NCBI GenBank assembly: GCA_030248135.1
Contig: JASANC010005033.1
Location: forward strand, 33,972 to 97,971
DNA length: 64,000 nucleotides
Reading direction: 5' to 3'
Origin: Theristus sp. LFF4_11
Lineage: Eukaryota > Nematoda > Chromadorea > Monhysterida > Xyalidae
Shown piece by piece: positions 1-11,169 of the stretch (within the stretch, counting starts at the first letter, position 1; each line of letters opens with the position of its first letter). A model generated the notes under the pieces. That model saw only the letters and a program-made list of their open reading frames with translations, searched no databases and was not told the DNA's origin. The position numbers and the translations under genes were made by a program.

Positions 1-806
1 ACAAGAAGAGGCATGGTGACGGTTTGGAAAAGGGGTAATTGAGGTCACCAAAACAAAATCTGCAAAGTTCCGCCATACGGGCAGTACCGTGGGCGGGGGG
101 GGGGGGTGGGGGGGGGTCCCCCCCCCCCGAGCGCCCCCGACCGCCAGGTGGGGGGCGGGGGGGGGGGCACCGTGCCACCCCCCCCTAAAACCGGGCACCC
201 CCCCCATCGTACCCCCCCCCCTCGAAAATTTGGCCGACACCCCCCCCCCCCCCCCATGAAATTTTGTCTGGCGGACACCCCCCCCCCCAAAATTTTCTGC
301 ACACCCTAAAATTTTTTTCGAAAATCATGATTTTTTGTCTATAAAGTCCATAATATAAGCTGAATATATGATAACTTGACCATCTTCATTGTAATTTCAA
401 CGATTTTGCAGCAAGTACTGTATGGTTTTCCTTCAAAATTTAAGCGAAAAATTATCATGTGGGGGGTGGGGGGGGACCCCCCCCCCGAAGAACATTTTTG
501 AAAAATGCACCCCCCCCATGGGACCCCCCTGGGGGGGTCCCACGTTACCATAGGTTGGACCCCCCCCTCACTTTTTGGTCAGCACCCCCCCCCCCCACGG
601 TACCATACCCCCCCCCCCTCGAAATTTTTTTTGGGCCCACGGTACTGCATACGGGTGTCATTCGGGAGGCGCTTGCATATCATATGTGGTTCTTCGGACT
701 CCCTGATTGATTTAGCACAACTTTGATTTTTGAAATTTTTTTTTAAAAAAAAAAAATTTTTTTTTTAAAAAAAAAACAAAAATGACGATTTCGGTTTTTT
801 TTAACA
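1..806. mobile_element. hAT-type element remnant, 3' part, split by a MITE
   Basis: Positions 1-81 and 648-806 together match the second half of the 722-bp hAT-type element at 47064-47785. The match runs from the stretch at 47562 through to near its terminal TTAACAACCCTA. This copy starts before the window and is interrupted by the G-run MITE at 82-647. Its last few bases (CCCTA) are replaced by GACCTAG, so the terminus is degraded. Confidence 0.75.
82..647. mobile_element. G-run-rich hAT-type MITE (TIR CAGTACCGTGGGC), 566 bp
   Basis: The element begins CAGTACCGTGGGC and ends with the reverse complement GCCCACGGTACTG. It is flanked by a perfect 8-bp duplication CATACGGG (74-81 and 648-655). 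The same host sequence at 47562-47790 is uninterrupted and has CATACGGG once, so that paralogue is an empty site. The 8-bp duplication and the CA..TG ends fit the hAT superfamily. There is no transposase. The interior alternates long G or C runs with short unique words, plus an AT-rich core (about 300-440) shared with 4560-4730, 49120-49290 and 62330-62480. Confidence 0.9.
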
Positions 807-1020
807 GACCTAGTCGACCCGATTTTTGGCGAATCCGAGGGGGGGTCCGCCCAAATTTGGGGGGGGTCGTCCCGGGTGGGGGGGGGTCGACTTGGTTGGG
901 GGGGGGGGGGGGGGGGCTCCCGAGCGAGACCAAAAATTCTAGGGGGGTTCGAGCGAGACCGAAAATTCTAGGGGGGGGGGGGGGGTCGGACCAAAATTTT
1001 TTCTTGACGATTACATTGTC
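807..1020. repeat. G-run repeat segment
   Basis: It shares phrases with 5900-6090: a CCGATTTTTGGCGAATCCGA word, then G runs separated by short words, then GAGCGAGACC/GAAAATTCTA units and a final GTCGGACC. It is probably part of another non-autonomous element of the G-run group, but I could not define its ends. Confidence 0.6.
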
Positions 1021-2880
1021 GGTTTGCCTACTTTATTCAAAAAGCGTAAAATAAATCACGCCCCACAAAATTATTTTTGCTTGATGCCCGTTTGGCAAAT
1101 GTCTACAAAATAGTTGAAAGAACGTGAACGTGTCAGACTTTGACAGAGCCGAGTAGGTCGTGAGACGGGCGACTGGCGCTTGGTGGATGGAACCCCGAAA
1201 TCGACAATGCAGCAGATTATACTGACAGATGGCATTGACTGACTGACGACGGTGATTGTGAAGCGACGACGGTGATGGTGAGAGGACGGAACGAACAAAA
1301 ATTTCAATTTTTATTTTTAATTCATTTTCAACGACAAATCGGCAACACCCAAGAGTTGACAAGCGGGTTTATTCGCAGTTTTTGTTTTACTGTTGTCTGG
1401 TCTATCCAATGAAAATATGAAACCAATTGCCGAAGCTTGTGTCACCAATCACAATCTGAACTGCTCGTCAATCGTTTTCCTGAAAGTGGAAAATGCAAAA
1501 AAAAAACAAAATCAACGTGATCAAACCAATCTGCTGATTGCATATCATAATTTTTAGAATTCGACCTGCAAATCAAGTGATGTCCTTTTTCTAGTTTCTG
1601 TCCGATCCGGATGAGACCGTCATCACGTGGCGGATCGCTCAAACAATTATGCAGCAATCAAACAGCTCAGTCATCATGATGGAAGTCTTCCTTTAACCCC
1701 ACGATGGCTGATAACGACTGTGGGCCTTGGTCTTTTCTCCACGTTCCACCTCATATGACGCTGCAGAACAGATGCCGACGGAGGGTACAGTTTTCATGTG
1801 TTTCGTTCCATACTTGTTTCTTTTGTTGAGCTGAATTGCAGATTTTTCAAATTTGGCTCAACAACGACCGTGGGGAACCGGCAACGTTGACTCGAATATA
1901 TCGAAGTCGAGTTGACGACTATTGCTTGGCTTTGACGTAGCTCCGCAAGAAACTGAACGAAATTTTAATGAAAAAGACGCTCAGAGTCCGAAACCCATTT
2001 GTATGCCAAATGGCGAGTAGTTTTAAACGAAATGACTCTTCATGCTATTGTGTTCATTCGTTCTCGGTTATGTTCTGCGTTTTTTTAGTAATTGATTCAT
2101 TTGGTTGTGTGCGCAGATTTGTTTGTTAACTCACAAGCATTTTTTGCTCTGGTCAGAGTTTCACCCAACCAATCAAAGAAAAGTGCAAAAACTAAAATCA
2201 CCAAATGCAAAACTGACAGAAACGCAGCGTCAGCATGGACATCAAACAAGGTCAGTCTGCAGAAGGAGGGACAATGTCTTTGAAGCTTTCATTCTTTAAA
2301 AAAAGAGTTTTTCGTTTCGGTGTCGTCCAAAAATCCAAACTTTCAGAAAGAGCAGCTGTGTTTAAAAATGTTTCTGATTGCATGAATGTGGTTTGATACG
2401 TAAACAAAGTTTCGGAAGTTAAGCTTGCTGAAGATTGCCCCACAACAACCCATCCTCGGCATGAAAATTTACAAGTGCATTGTTTTCCAAGTGAATTCAA
2501 ATTCTCAATTATTTTCTCAAAAAACGAGAACAACACTGCCGTTTGGCGACTTTGTTTGTTTGGCGACTTTGTTTATATGTTTCTGCTTTGTTTCAGTAAA
2601 CGGAGGTTTGTGGCTTATTTTTTTGCTTTTTCGTGGTTTTATTTTGGTTTTTCAAGTTAAAATCTCCCACTCCTGGTTTCCGTTTTGAAGCTTCTTGTTT
2701 CGCAATCGCTTCGTTTCGTGACTGTTTTGGTTCGGCGCATGTGGTAAACACAGAAGGGCGGAGAATGTGTAAACTGAAAGGTGCAGTGCGTGTGCTGCAT
2801 GCTCATTGGAAAGTGCAGGTGCCATGCCAATGCCCGTGCGCGTGCGTTTTGAATAAAGAAGCATTACGGACATTGTCTGG
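1021..2880. other. Non-repetitive stretch without recognised gene
   Basis: The sequence is ordinary AT-rich DNA between G-run blocks. I found only short, unrelated open frames and no exon chain with consistent splice sites or recognisable domain on either strand. Confidence 0.5.
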
Positions 2881-2968
2881 GCAAAAAATGGCTAGTAGGG
2901 GTCGAGGTGGTTGGGGGGGGGGGTGGGGTCCCGAGCGAGACCGAAAATTCTAGGGGGGGGGTCGGACC

Positions 2969-4010
2969 TAGGGTTAGGGGCTTTGAAAAAAAATTTTTTT
3001 TATTTTTTTTTTCGTTTTTTTTTAAAAAAAAATTTGGATTTTTTTTTTCAAACTTAAAAAAAAAATTTGAAAATTTTTTCTTCTACTTTGCTCTGAAAAT
3101 TCGATTTATGGCATAATTTTTTGAAAGTTCAAACCAAATTTTCATCCCAACTTCTTTGTGTGCTTAGGTACATGTCATTATTTGGTCATTTTGACCGACG
3201 TACTCCATGTTTTTCGATTTGGATGACTTCTAGAGTCAATTTTTAGCGTTGAAATGACTTAACTGAATTGAGATATTGTTTCAGAAATCGTTTTCTTGCA
3301 ACTTAGAACATGTTTTTTCAGTCGGTAGGCCATGAGATGAACATGATATCTTGTTGATTGGCGTACGTTATAGGTCTACAATGGAGTTGTGCGATATATT
3401 GTTAAACAATTGGAGCGGGGATGTTGGTTAATACCACATCACACGACCGTTTTTCAGATACCCGATAACATGGCCACATGTTAAAACTTGCGTGCTGAGC
3501 TAAACTAACGTGTTAAACTTGCGTCTGTCAGTTGCCCGCAACGTGATCGCGAAATCATGGTACGTGTTTTCGATACGATGATTTGAAGAGTGGGCTCTCG
3601 CCATGTGGCAGATAGCATAGCTGGTTGAACCTGAAAGTAAGTGTCTTGGGGGGGGGGGCGACCGGGTCGACAGGGGTTGCCGACTTAGCTACAGCAAACA
3701 GGAATTTTTGAACACAGTCAAATTTTGGTAATTTTCTAAAGAGGAACAACTAAGAACGGTTCAATATTCAAGTGCACGTCGAAAATTGTCCTGTTTTACT
3801 GTTGAAAATGCAACTTTCCCTCTATGAAATGGACATAATTTCAATAAAACACGATTTTCGCTCTTATAGTTTTCCGGATCGTTCTGAAAATAGTCTAGAT
3901 GAACTCAGCTCGACGAGACGCTTCGAACAAACCTAACTTGTAAAAAAATTTAAAAAAATTTTTTTTTTTTAATTTAAAAAAAAAATCCGGATTTTTCCCC
4001 CCTAACCCTA
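2969..4010. mobile_element. hAT-type element (TIR TAGGGTTAGGGG), 1042 bp
   Basis: The ends are TAGGGTTAGGGG and CCCCCCTAACCCTA, flanked by a perfect 8-bp duplication GTCGGACC (2961-2968 and 4011-4018). Uninterrupted GTCGGACC sites with the same flanks occur near 6060 and 6186. Homologous copies lie at 8857-9838 and 63354-64000. No long open frame is present, so it is non-autonomous. The outer parts are A/T homopolymer-rich; the middle is about 800 bp of unique sequence conserved among the three copies. Confidence 0.88.
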
Positions 4011-4342
4011 GTCGGACCAAAAGTTGTTGAATAAAAGTGCTGCATCCAAAGAAACCACAGCATCCAGTCAAGGCCTCTCTCTAGTCTCTAGTCATACATT
4101 TTGCTTTGATTTTCGTTCGGGTCGGGACATCTGAAAGCTACACGAACGAGACTGTATAACAAAGTGGTACGTATACAAAAAAACATACAATATATATTGA
4201 GATACAAACATGCATATAATATAGATACCTACAAATGAGAGAAATATAGAGATACACAAGAGAAAATGTCTCCATCGAAAGTCAAAATCAAAGGGGGGGT
4301 GGTCAGACGGTCAGGATTTGGTAGGGGGGGGGGGTTTGGAAG
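4011..4342. repeat. Host repeat duplicated at 6182-6572
   Basis: From GTCGGACCAAAAGTTG onward this stretch is closely similar to 6182-6572. The second copy carries about 65 extra bases (roughly 6315-6380). The pair forms the background into which the elements at 2969-4010 and 4343-4909 inserted here but not in the other copy. Confidence 0.75.
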
Positions 4343-4909
4343 CAGTACCGAAGACGAGGGGGGGGGGGGGGACACCCCCCCAGAGCACCCGAGACCTCCG
4401 CGTGGGGGGGGGGGTGGGGGGTCACGCGACACCCACCCCCCCAAAACCTGACACACTGGACCATCCAACCCCCCCCCCCCCTCGAACTTTGCTGGACACC
4501 CCACCCACCCCCCCCCCCCTACATGGACCTAAGTAACAGTGACACCCCCCAAAAATTTTCTCGGACCACCCAAAAATCATGAATTTTTGCTCAAAAATCA
4601 TGACTTTTTGTCCTTAAAGTCCATAATATAAGCTAAATATATGGTAACTTGACATTCTTCATTGTAATTTCAAAGATTTTGCAGCAAAATTTAGCGTTTT
4701 TCCTTCAAAATTTAAGCGAAAAAATCTCATGGGTGGGGTGGGGGGTGTGCACCCCCAGAAATTTTTCTACAATAGTGCACCCCCCCATGGCCCACGCCTG
4801 GGGGGGTGTCACTGTACCATGACTGACACCCCCCACTGAAAAATTTTCGGCACCCCCCCCCACGTGACGACACCCCCCCCTCGAAAAGTTGCTTTCGCCT
4901 TCGGTACTG
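4343..4909. mobile_element. G-run-rich hAT-type MITE (TIR CAGTACCGAAG), 567 bp
   Basis: It starts CAGTACCGAAGACG and ends CGCCTTCGGTACTG, flanked by a perfect 8-bp duplication TTTGGAAG (4335-4342 and 4910-4917). The paralogous sequence at 6545-6590 is the empty site, with TTTGGAAG once. The interior shares the AT-rich core of the element at 82-647, so the two are sister subfamilies with different ends. Confidence 0.9.
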
Positions 4910-5249
4910 TTTGGAAGGTCGAAATCTGGGAGGGGGGGGTCTGGCCCCCCCAACTACGCGAGGGGGGGTATTTTGACCAAAATTGGGGGGGGGGTTTGCC
5001 CGGGTCGGGGGGTGTCGACTTGGTTGGGGGGGGGGCTACCCCCCCCCCACCCCCCCCCCCATCTCGACCCCTGCCGAAAATCCAATTTTAATATTTTTAA
5101 TAAATTTAATTTTTTTTTTAATTTTTTAAAATTAATTTAAAAAATTCCAAAATGCCGGAGGAAAATCTGACGGTCGACAAAAATCTAATGCATTTGGCGC
5201 GGGATTTTTCTTCTTCTAGTTTTCGCAAGAGCTGCTGGCGTCAACGGAA
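4910..5249. repeat. G-run segment and A/T-rich flank
   Basis: 4918-5070 matches 6575-6710, including the words GGTCGAAATCTGGG and TATTTTGACCAAAA. 5185-5249 resembles unique-looking DNA at 10305-10365 (GCATTTGGCG, CTTCTTCTA, GAGCTGCTGG), a short dispersed repeat that received the next MITE. Confidence 0.55.
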
Positions 5250-5784
5250 CAGTAGCGAAAGCGGGACCTCGGGTGAGGGGGGGGGGTGTTTGCCTACTGT
5301 GAGGGGGGGGGGGGTCAGGTGCCTTCTCGGTGAGGGGGGGTGCACGGGCAGCAAATTTTCCTGAGGGGGAGGGTGCACTCACTGGCAGAAAAATTTCGTG
5401 AGGGGGGGGGGGGGTGCACGGGATCGCACGGGTAATACCAAATTTTTGCCTTAGAAAAACACAGAAATTCTTGTAAAATACAGAATATTTTGTGCAAAGA
5501 AGCTGCTTGTTTGGTCAGAAACAACAAAATCTATGCAGGGACAGACACAACGTCAAGAAAAATGCAAAAATTACGGTATTTTTGGAAAAAATTGAGATGA
5601 GATTGACCACCGTGAGGGGGGTGCGATCCCGTGTTTTCTCGCGGAGGGGGGTGGGGGGAGTCTTGTACCCGTGTCGAGGTAAAGGGGGGAGGGGGGTACA
5701 CGGGTATCTGCCCGTGCACGGGCAGGATTTTCGGCTGAGGGGGGTGGACCCCCCCCCCCCACCCCCCCCGCACTTTCGCTACTG
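5250..5784. mobile_element. G-run-rich hAT-type MITE (TIR CAGTAGCGAAAG), 535 bp
   Basis: The ends are CAGTAGCGAAAGCGGG and CGCACTTTCGCTACTG. A perfect 8-bp duplication CAACGGAA flanks it (5242-5249 and 5785-5792). Its AT-rich interior (about 5440-5620) recurs at 62930-63120, and its left end recurs near 48906 and 63260. This is a third TIR subfamily of the same G-run-rich group. Confidence 0.9.
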
Positions 5785-5792
5785 CAACGGAA

Positions 5793-6814
5793 AAGTGCCC
5801 AGTGGCCAGTTTTATAAAAGTGAGGAGTTGAGGAGTGAGGGAGGGGTTGAGGAGTGAGGGGAAAATTTTTGAGGAGAGTAGTTGAGTAGGGGTCAGGGGT
5901 CGAGCCCGATTTTTGGCGAATCCGAGGGGGGTCCGCCCAAATTTGGGGGGGGTCGTCCCGGGTGGGGGGGGTCGACTTGGTTGGGGGGGGGGGGGCTCCC
6001 GAGCGAGACCGAAAATTCTAGGGGGGGGGTCCGAGCGAGACCGAAAATTCTAGGGGGGGGGGTCGGACCAAAATTTTTTCTTGACGATGACATTGTCTGG
6101 GCAAAAAATGGCTAGTAGGGGTTGATTTAATTGGGGGGGGGGTGGGTTCCCGAGCGAGACCGAAAATTCTAGGGGGGGGGGGGGTCGGACCAAAAGTTGT
6201 TGAATAAAAGTGCTAGAAACCACAGCATCCAGTCAAGGCCTCTCTCTAGTCTCTAGTCATACATTTTGCTTTGATTTTCGTTCGGGTCGGGACATCTGAA
6301 AGCTACACGAACGAGACACGCTGCACGGGTGAGACTTGATATTGAAGTACAGTATTGAAAACATTGACGTACAAAGTGGTAAATGTATAACAAAGTGGTA
6401 CGTATACAAAAAAAACATACAATATATATTGAGATACAAACATGCATATAATATAGATACCTACAATATGAGAGAAATATAGAGATATACAAGAGAAAAT
6501 GTCTCCATCGAAAGTCAAAATCAAAGGGGGGGGGTGGTCAGACGGTCAGGATTTGGTAGGGGGGTTTGGAAGGTCGAAATCTGGGGGGGTCTGGCCCCCC
6601 TAAATTCGAGAGGGGGGGGGGGGGTATTTTGACCAAAAATTGGGGGGGGGGTTGCCCGGGTGGGAGGGTGTCGGGGGTTGGGGGGGGTACCCCCCCCCCC
6701 CCCCCCCTGCCCGGCACGGGCAGAACCGCCCCCCCCCCCCTACCTCACCCACCCCTCGACCCCTGGTAGGGGTAGGGACGTAGGGTTTTATAAAAGTAAG
6801 GAGTTGAGAGAGGA
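5793..6814. repeat. G-run repeat mosaic
   Basis: It contains a close copy of 807-1020 (about 5900-6085), a GACATTGTCTGGGCA/GGCTAGTAGGGG unit shared with 2868-2900, the duplicated host repeat (6182-6572) and a copy of 4918-5070 (6575-6710). No coding signal is convincing. Confidence 0.65.
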
Positions 6815-8060
6815 AAGCACCGAAGGCGAAAGCAAATTTTCGAGGGGGGTGTCACAGGAGAGGAGGGTAGAAAAATTTCTGGGGGGGGGGGTGCACACCC
6901 CCCACCCAAATGGAGGATTTTTTCGCTTAAATTTGGAAGGAAAAGACACTAAATTTTGCTGAAAATCTGTGACAGTACAATGAACAATGTCAAGTTATCA
7001 TATATTTAGCTGATATTATGGACTTTAAAGACAAAAAATCAGGATTTTTTAGCAAAAATTCATGATTTTTGGGTGGTTCGAGAAAATTTTTGAGGGGTGT
7101 CACTGTTACTTAGGTCCATGTAGGGGGGTGGGTGGGTGGGGTGTCTAGCAAATTTCGAGGGGGGGTGTGGATGGTCCAGTGTCAGGTTTTGGGGGGTGGG
7201 TGTCGCGTGACCCCCCCACCGCCCCTCCCCACGCGGAGGTCTCGGGTGCTCTGGGGGGGTGTACCGTGTACCCGTGTACCCCCCACCCCCCCTCGTCTTC
7301 GGTACTGCACCCCACCCATGATATTTTTTCGCTTAAATTTTGAAGGAAAAACGCTAAATTTTGCTGCAAAACCTTTGAAATTACAATGAAGAATGTCAAG
7401 TTATCACATAGTTGTTCCAGAGCCGAGGGGTGGGGGGGGGGGGCGATATAGATAGCTGGGGCAAATTTTCCCGGTAGGTAGATAGCTGGAAAATTTGGGG
7501 GGGGGGCGCGGGGGGGCATGTAACTTTGAGGGGACCGGTCAAAATTTAGAAATTTTATAGATAGATAGCTAAAACGCTAAAAAGCTATAAAAACAGCAAA
7601 ATAATGCTAAAAATACACTAAAAATCAAGTATAAACGCGTATTTTACCCAAAATTACAGAAATTTTCAAGAACTGCGAGCAAAAATGGTCAATTTTGGTC
7701 AAAAATTGACTCATTTTATGTTTTCGAAGACAAAAATTTTCAGATAGATAGCTGGCTGAGAAATTTTTTTAGATAGATAATAGCTGAGCCGAAAAAACTT
7801 GTCTGATAGAGATAGATTCGAAAATTTGGGGGGGGGCGCACCCCCCACCCTAGGCCCCCCCCTAGAACAACTATGACTTATCATATATTCAGCTTATATT
7901 ATGGACTCTAGACAAAAAAAATCATGATTTTTGAGCAAAAGTTCATGATTTTTGGATGGTCCGAGAAAATTTTTGGGGGTGTCACTGTAACTTAGGTCCA
8001 TGTGAGGGGGGTGGGTGGGTGGGGTGTCTGGCAAATTTCGAGGGGGGGGGGTGATTGATT
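6815..8060 (-). repeat. Degraded inverted copy of the CAGTACCGAAG MITE group
   Basis: Read on the minus strand, this resembles 4343-4909, with the AT-rich core occurring twice (about 6900-7090 and 7310-7960). The second core is split by the element at 7407-7875. An end CCTTCGTCTTCGGTACTG-like sequence lies near 7300. The arrangement looks like overlapping or nested copies rather than one intact element. Confidence 0.6.
7407..7875. mobile_element. hAT-type MITE (TIR CATAGTTGTTCTAG), 469 bp
   Basis: The ends CATAGTTGTTCCAG and CTAGAACAACTATG are inverted repeats. The flanks AGTTATCA (7399-7406) and ACTTATCA (7876-7883) match in 7 of 8 positions. The interior repeats GATAGATAGCT-type words and AAAATTGACC phrases. 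Removing it restores the AT-rich core seen in the sister MITEs, so this is a nested, later insertion. A truncated copy in opposite orientation is at 26249-26609. Confidence 0.85.
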
Positions 8061-8700
8061 GATTGAATGGTTGATCAGTTGATTTCCCTCTGCACATCTC
8101 ATCTCATCGCGTCTTCTACTCAACCGTCATCATGATCCACGACGCTGCCAAAATCTCAGGTTGGCACAACCGTCTCCGCCAGCCGCCAGCATGCCGACCA
8201 AGCAACGTTCATCACACGACTGCAGGGGTTCAAAATTCAGCGATCGCCCGCATCTTAGCTGGCGACTACTTCAAGCTCAAACTGCGCCGTCTGGTCGACG
8301 TCGATACTGAACAAAATCAGAACCGCGACGACCGGCTTCTATCACTGGCGCAACCAACCAACCAGCTGACATGCCTCTTCAGGGCCACCCACATTACCAT
8401 CAAATGATTCACGTCCATGTGTTAATCATGTGTTTGCCTTTTGGTGCATTGGCGTTAGTCCAAAAATAGCAGTCCCACTGCCAATCATGCATAAATTTAG
8501 TGGCAGTCGGAAAACGTCAAGACACAAATTGCCAGTGACGTTTCCTTTAAAAATATCAGTAAAAAGAATCAATTTCATATACTATACAATAACTACAAAT
8601 ATTGCACAAGTCTAAACTCATGCGCTCTTATGCACACCCTGTACATCGCTAGGCCAAAACCTAACAGCGTGGGAAAATACACTATCAGACATCTGGGACA
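8061..8700. other. Short unique island between repeats
   Basis: Unique, less G-rich DNA begins with a GATT tandem (about 8053-8068). A 91-codon plus-strand frame at 8132-8407 shows no recognisable domain, and I do not call it a gene. Confidence 0.4.
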
Positions 8701-9870
8701 ACTGTCGCCCAATCGGGGGGTGGGTGGGTGGGATGTCTGGCAAATATCGAGGGGGGGGGGTGTGTGGATGGTCCAGTGTCAGGTTTTAAGGGGTGGGTGT
8801 CGCGTGACCCCCCCCCCGCGTGGGAAGGTCTCGGGTGCTCTGGGGGTGTGTGTACCTAGGATTAGGGGGTTTGAAAAATTTTGTTTTTCATTTTTTTCGT
8901 TTTTTTTAAATTTGGATTTTTTTCCAAATTTAAAAAAATTTGAGAAATTTTTTTACTTTGCTCTGAAAATTCGATTTATGGCATAATTTTTTGAAAGTTC
9001 AAACCAAATTTTCTTCTCTACTTCTTTGTATGCTTAGGTACATGTCATTATTTGGTCATTTTGACCGACGTACTTTAGGTTTTTCGATTTGGATGACTTC
9101 TAGGGTCAATTTTTAGCGTTGAAATGACTTAACTGAATTGAAATATCGTTTCAGAAATCGTTTTGTTGCAACTTAGAACATGTTTTACAGTCGGTAGGCC
9201 ATGAGATGAATATGATATCTTGTTAATTGGTGTATGTCATAGGTCTACAATGGAGTTGTGCGATATATTGTTAAACAATTGGAGCGGAGGTGTTGGTCAA
9301 TACCACATCACACGACCGTTTTTCAGATACCCGATAACATGGCCACATGTTAAAACTTGCGTGCTAAGCTAAACTAACGTGTTAAACTTGCGTCTGTCAG
9401 TTGCCCGCAACGTGATCGCGAAATCATGGTACGTGTTTTCGATACGATGATTTGAAGAGCGGGCTCTCGCCATGTGGCAGATAGCATAGCTGGTTGAATC
9501 TGAAAGTAAGTGTCTTGGGGGGGGGGGGCGACCGGGTCGACAGGGGTTGCCGACTTAGCTACAGCAAACAGGAATTTTTCAACACAATCAAATTTTGGTA
9601 TTTTTTTTAAAGAGGAACAACTAAGAACGGTTCAATATTCAAGTACACGTCAAAAACTGTCCTGTTTTACTGTTGAAAATGCAACTTTCCCTCTATGAAA
9701 TGGACAAAATTTCAATAAAACACGATTTTCGCTCTTATAGTTTTCCGGATCGTTCTGAAAATGGTGTAGCTGAACTCAGCTCGACGAGACGATTCGAACG
9801 AACCTAACTTGTAAAAAAAACTTGTAAAAAACTTGTACCCTCCCCCACCCCCGTCATGTCTTCGGTACTG
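8701..9870. repeat. G-run MITE fragments interrupted by a hAT-type element
   Basis: 8701-8856 is G-run sequence related to 7110-7270. 9839-9870 ends with TCTTCGGTACTG, the right end of the CAGTACCGAAG subfamily. Between them sits the second copy of the TAGGGTTAGGGG element. Confidence 0.65.
8857..9838. mobile_element. Second copy of the TAGGGTTAGGGG hAT-type element
   Basis: It starts TAGGATTAGGGGG and is colinear with 2969-4010 over about 860 bp (for example TTTCAGATACCCGATAAC and GTGATCGCGAAATC). The right end has lost the TIR and ends in repeated ACTTGTA units. The flanks GTGTACC and TTGTACC hint at a decayed duplication. Confidence 0.75.
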
Positions 9871-11169
9871 GTACAAACGCTATTATAAGAATTTATGGGC
9901 AATGTTGGGTTCCAATAGTTTTGGCCGCCACTGTACATAGTCGCCATTGAAGTTGAATGAAAGTGCTAACTTCGAAACAAAGTAATAAATTAAGTCGTTC
10001 ATTATTTGTCCTGCTGAAAACCAGGGCCGCGCGAACGCAGCCCCGACACACAAAAATAACGCGGTCCGCGTACCCCAACTCGGAGCAGCGGTGGAGGTCA
10101 ACCTGCCCGTGGTGCAATGGACAAGCCTCGCCCCAGGAGTTCTGCCTTGCTGATCACAGAAACCTCCCCCGCCAGGTAAGTTTATGAGAGGTGCTATGGA
10201 GGCGGGTCGTTCTCACGTGAAACGTCAGCCGTACTGTGGCACTACAAAACGTGGAGTTTCGTGTTACTTCACATGCTGAAAACTTTTCTACCTTTCTATG
10301 TGTTGCATTTGGCGTGGGATTTTGCTTCTTCTATTTTTCGAAAGAGCTGCTGGTGTCGTCCGAAAATGTTTTGAAATTTCTCGAGTGCGATTCGGAGGTA
10401 CAGTTTGCACATTTTTTTACAGTTGTGCTGGATGTGCTGTTCAGCCTTCCTACCCCTCCCCTTTTGTAAACATGCTCTGTTCAGTTATCGATTGACTACA
10501 ACATTATTGTGCACATTGCGCAGCCATTCCGCTCGTATTTCAGGTTTGAATGAGTAGACTATCTAGGTACAGTCTCTGCGGTTTTTACCCAGAAAATTGC
10601 GGTAAACATTGAGTGCCCAGTCGGCAACGGCAAGCGGCTGCTCAAACCTCCATGGGTAGTTTTTGGAAAATCGCTAGCATGTAGCGAAAATTAACAAAGC
10701 GTGCATTATTATATTTTTTGTCAGACTACAGGGCATGCGAAACACTACTTTGAACTGCAGAAGAAAAACGATCGTATTGGGTTTGGTTGAAATCAAACAG
10801 CGCATTTGTGGCTGAATGAGTTTTCTTTTGCAACTCAGAGCATGTGCGAAAAGAGCTCGCCGCTTTGATTCTTGTTTGTTGCCGCTCTGTACAAGCGATT
10901 TTTTTCAAAAATTGCCCAATTCTATTTTTCAGCATTACTTCACAGTTCACACACACATGACACACGCCCCTCCGTTCAGCTTACTTCAATCAGTGCAATA
11001 CCAGGGAAACCCTAGCGATCAGCGCTACTTGAAACTTCAGAAATCAACAAGCATTCATCACGATAAAAAAATTCGCAACGAAAACAACAAACAAACAACA
11101 AACACGTTTTAGAATTCAATGTGTTTTAGAGTTCAAAACCCGTGTTAATGATCACCTAGACGCTCAACT
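9871..11169. other. Region downstream of TSR1, no assigned gene
   Basis: No exon chain was found. A minus-strand frame at about 10117-9893 contains a C-P-L-H ... C ... C-R-G-C pattern that could be a small zinc-ribbon-like exon, but nothing supports it on either side. A strong plus-strand donor-like CAGGTAAGT occurs at 10172-10180. The 3' UTR of TSR1 must lie just below 11170; I saw no canonical AATAAA on the minus strand close to the stop. Confidence 0.4.

Noticed and set aside
2969..2980. Telomere-like TAGGGTTAGGGG
   Set aside because: It is the terminal inverted repeat of a transposon with 8-bp duplications, not a TTAGGG array.
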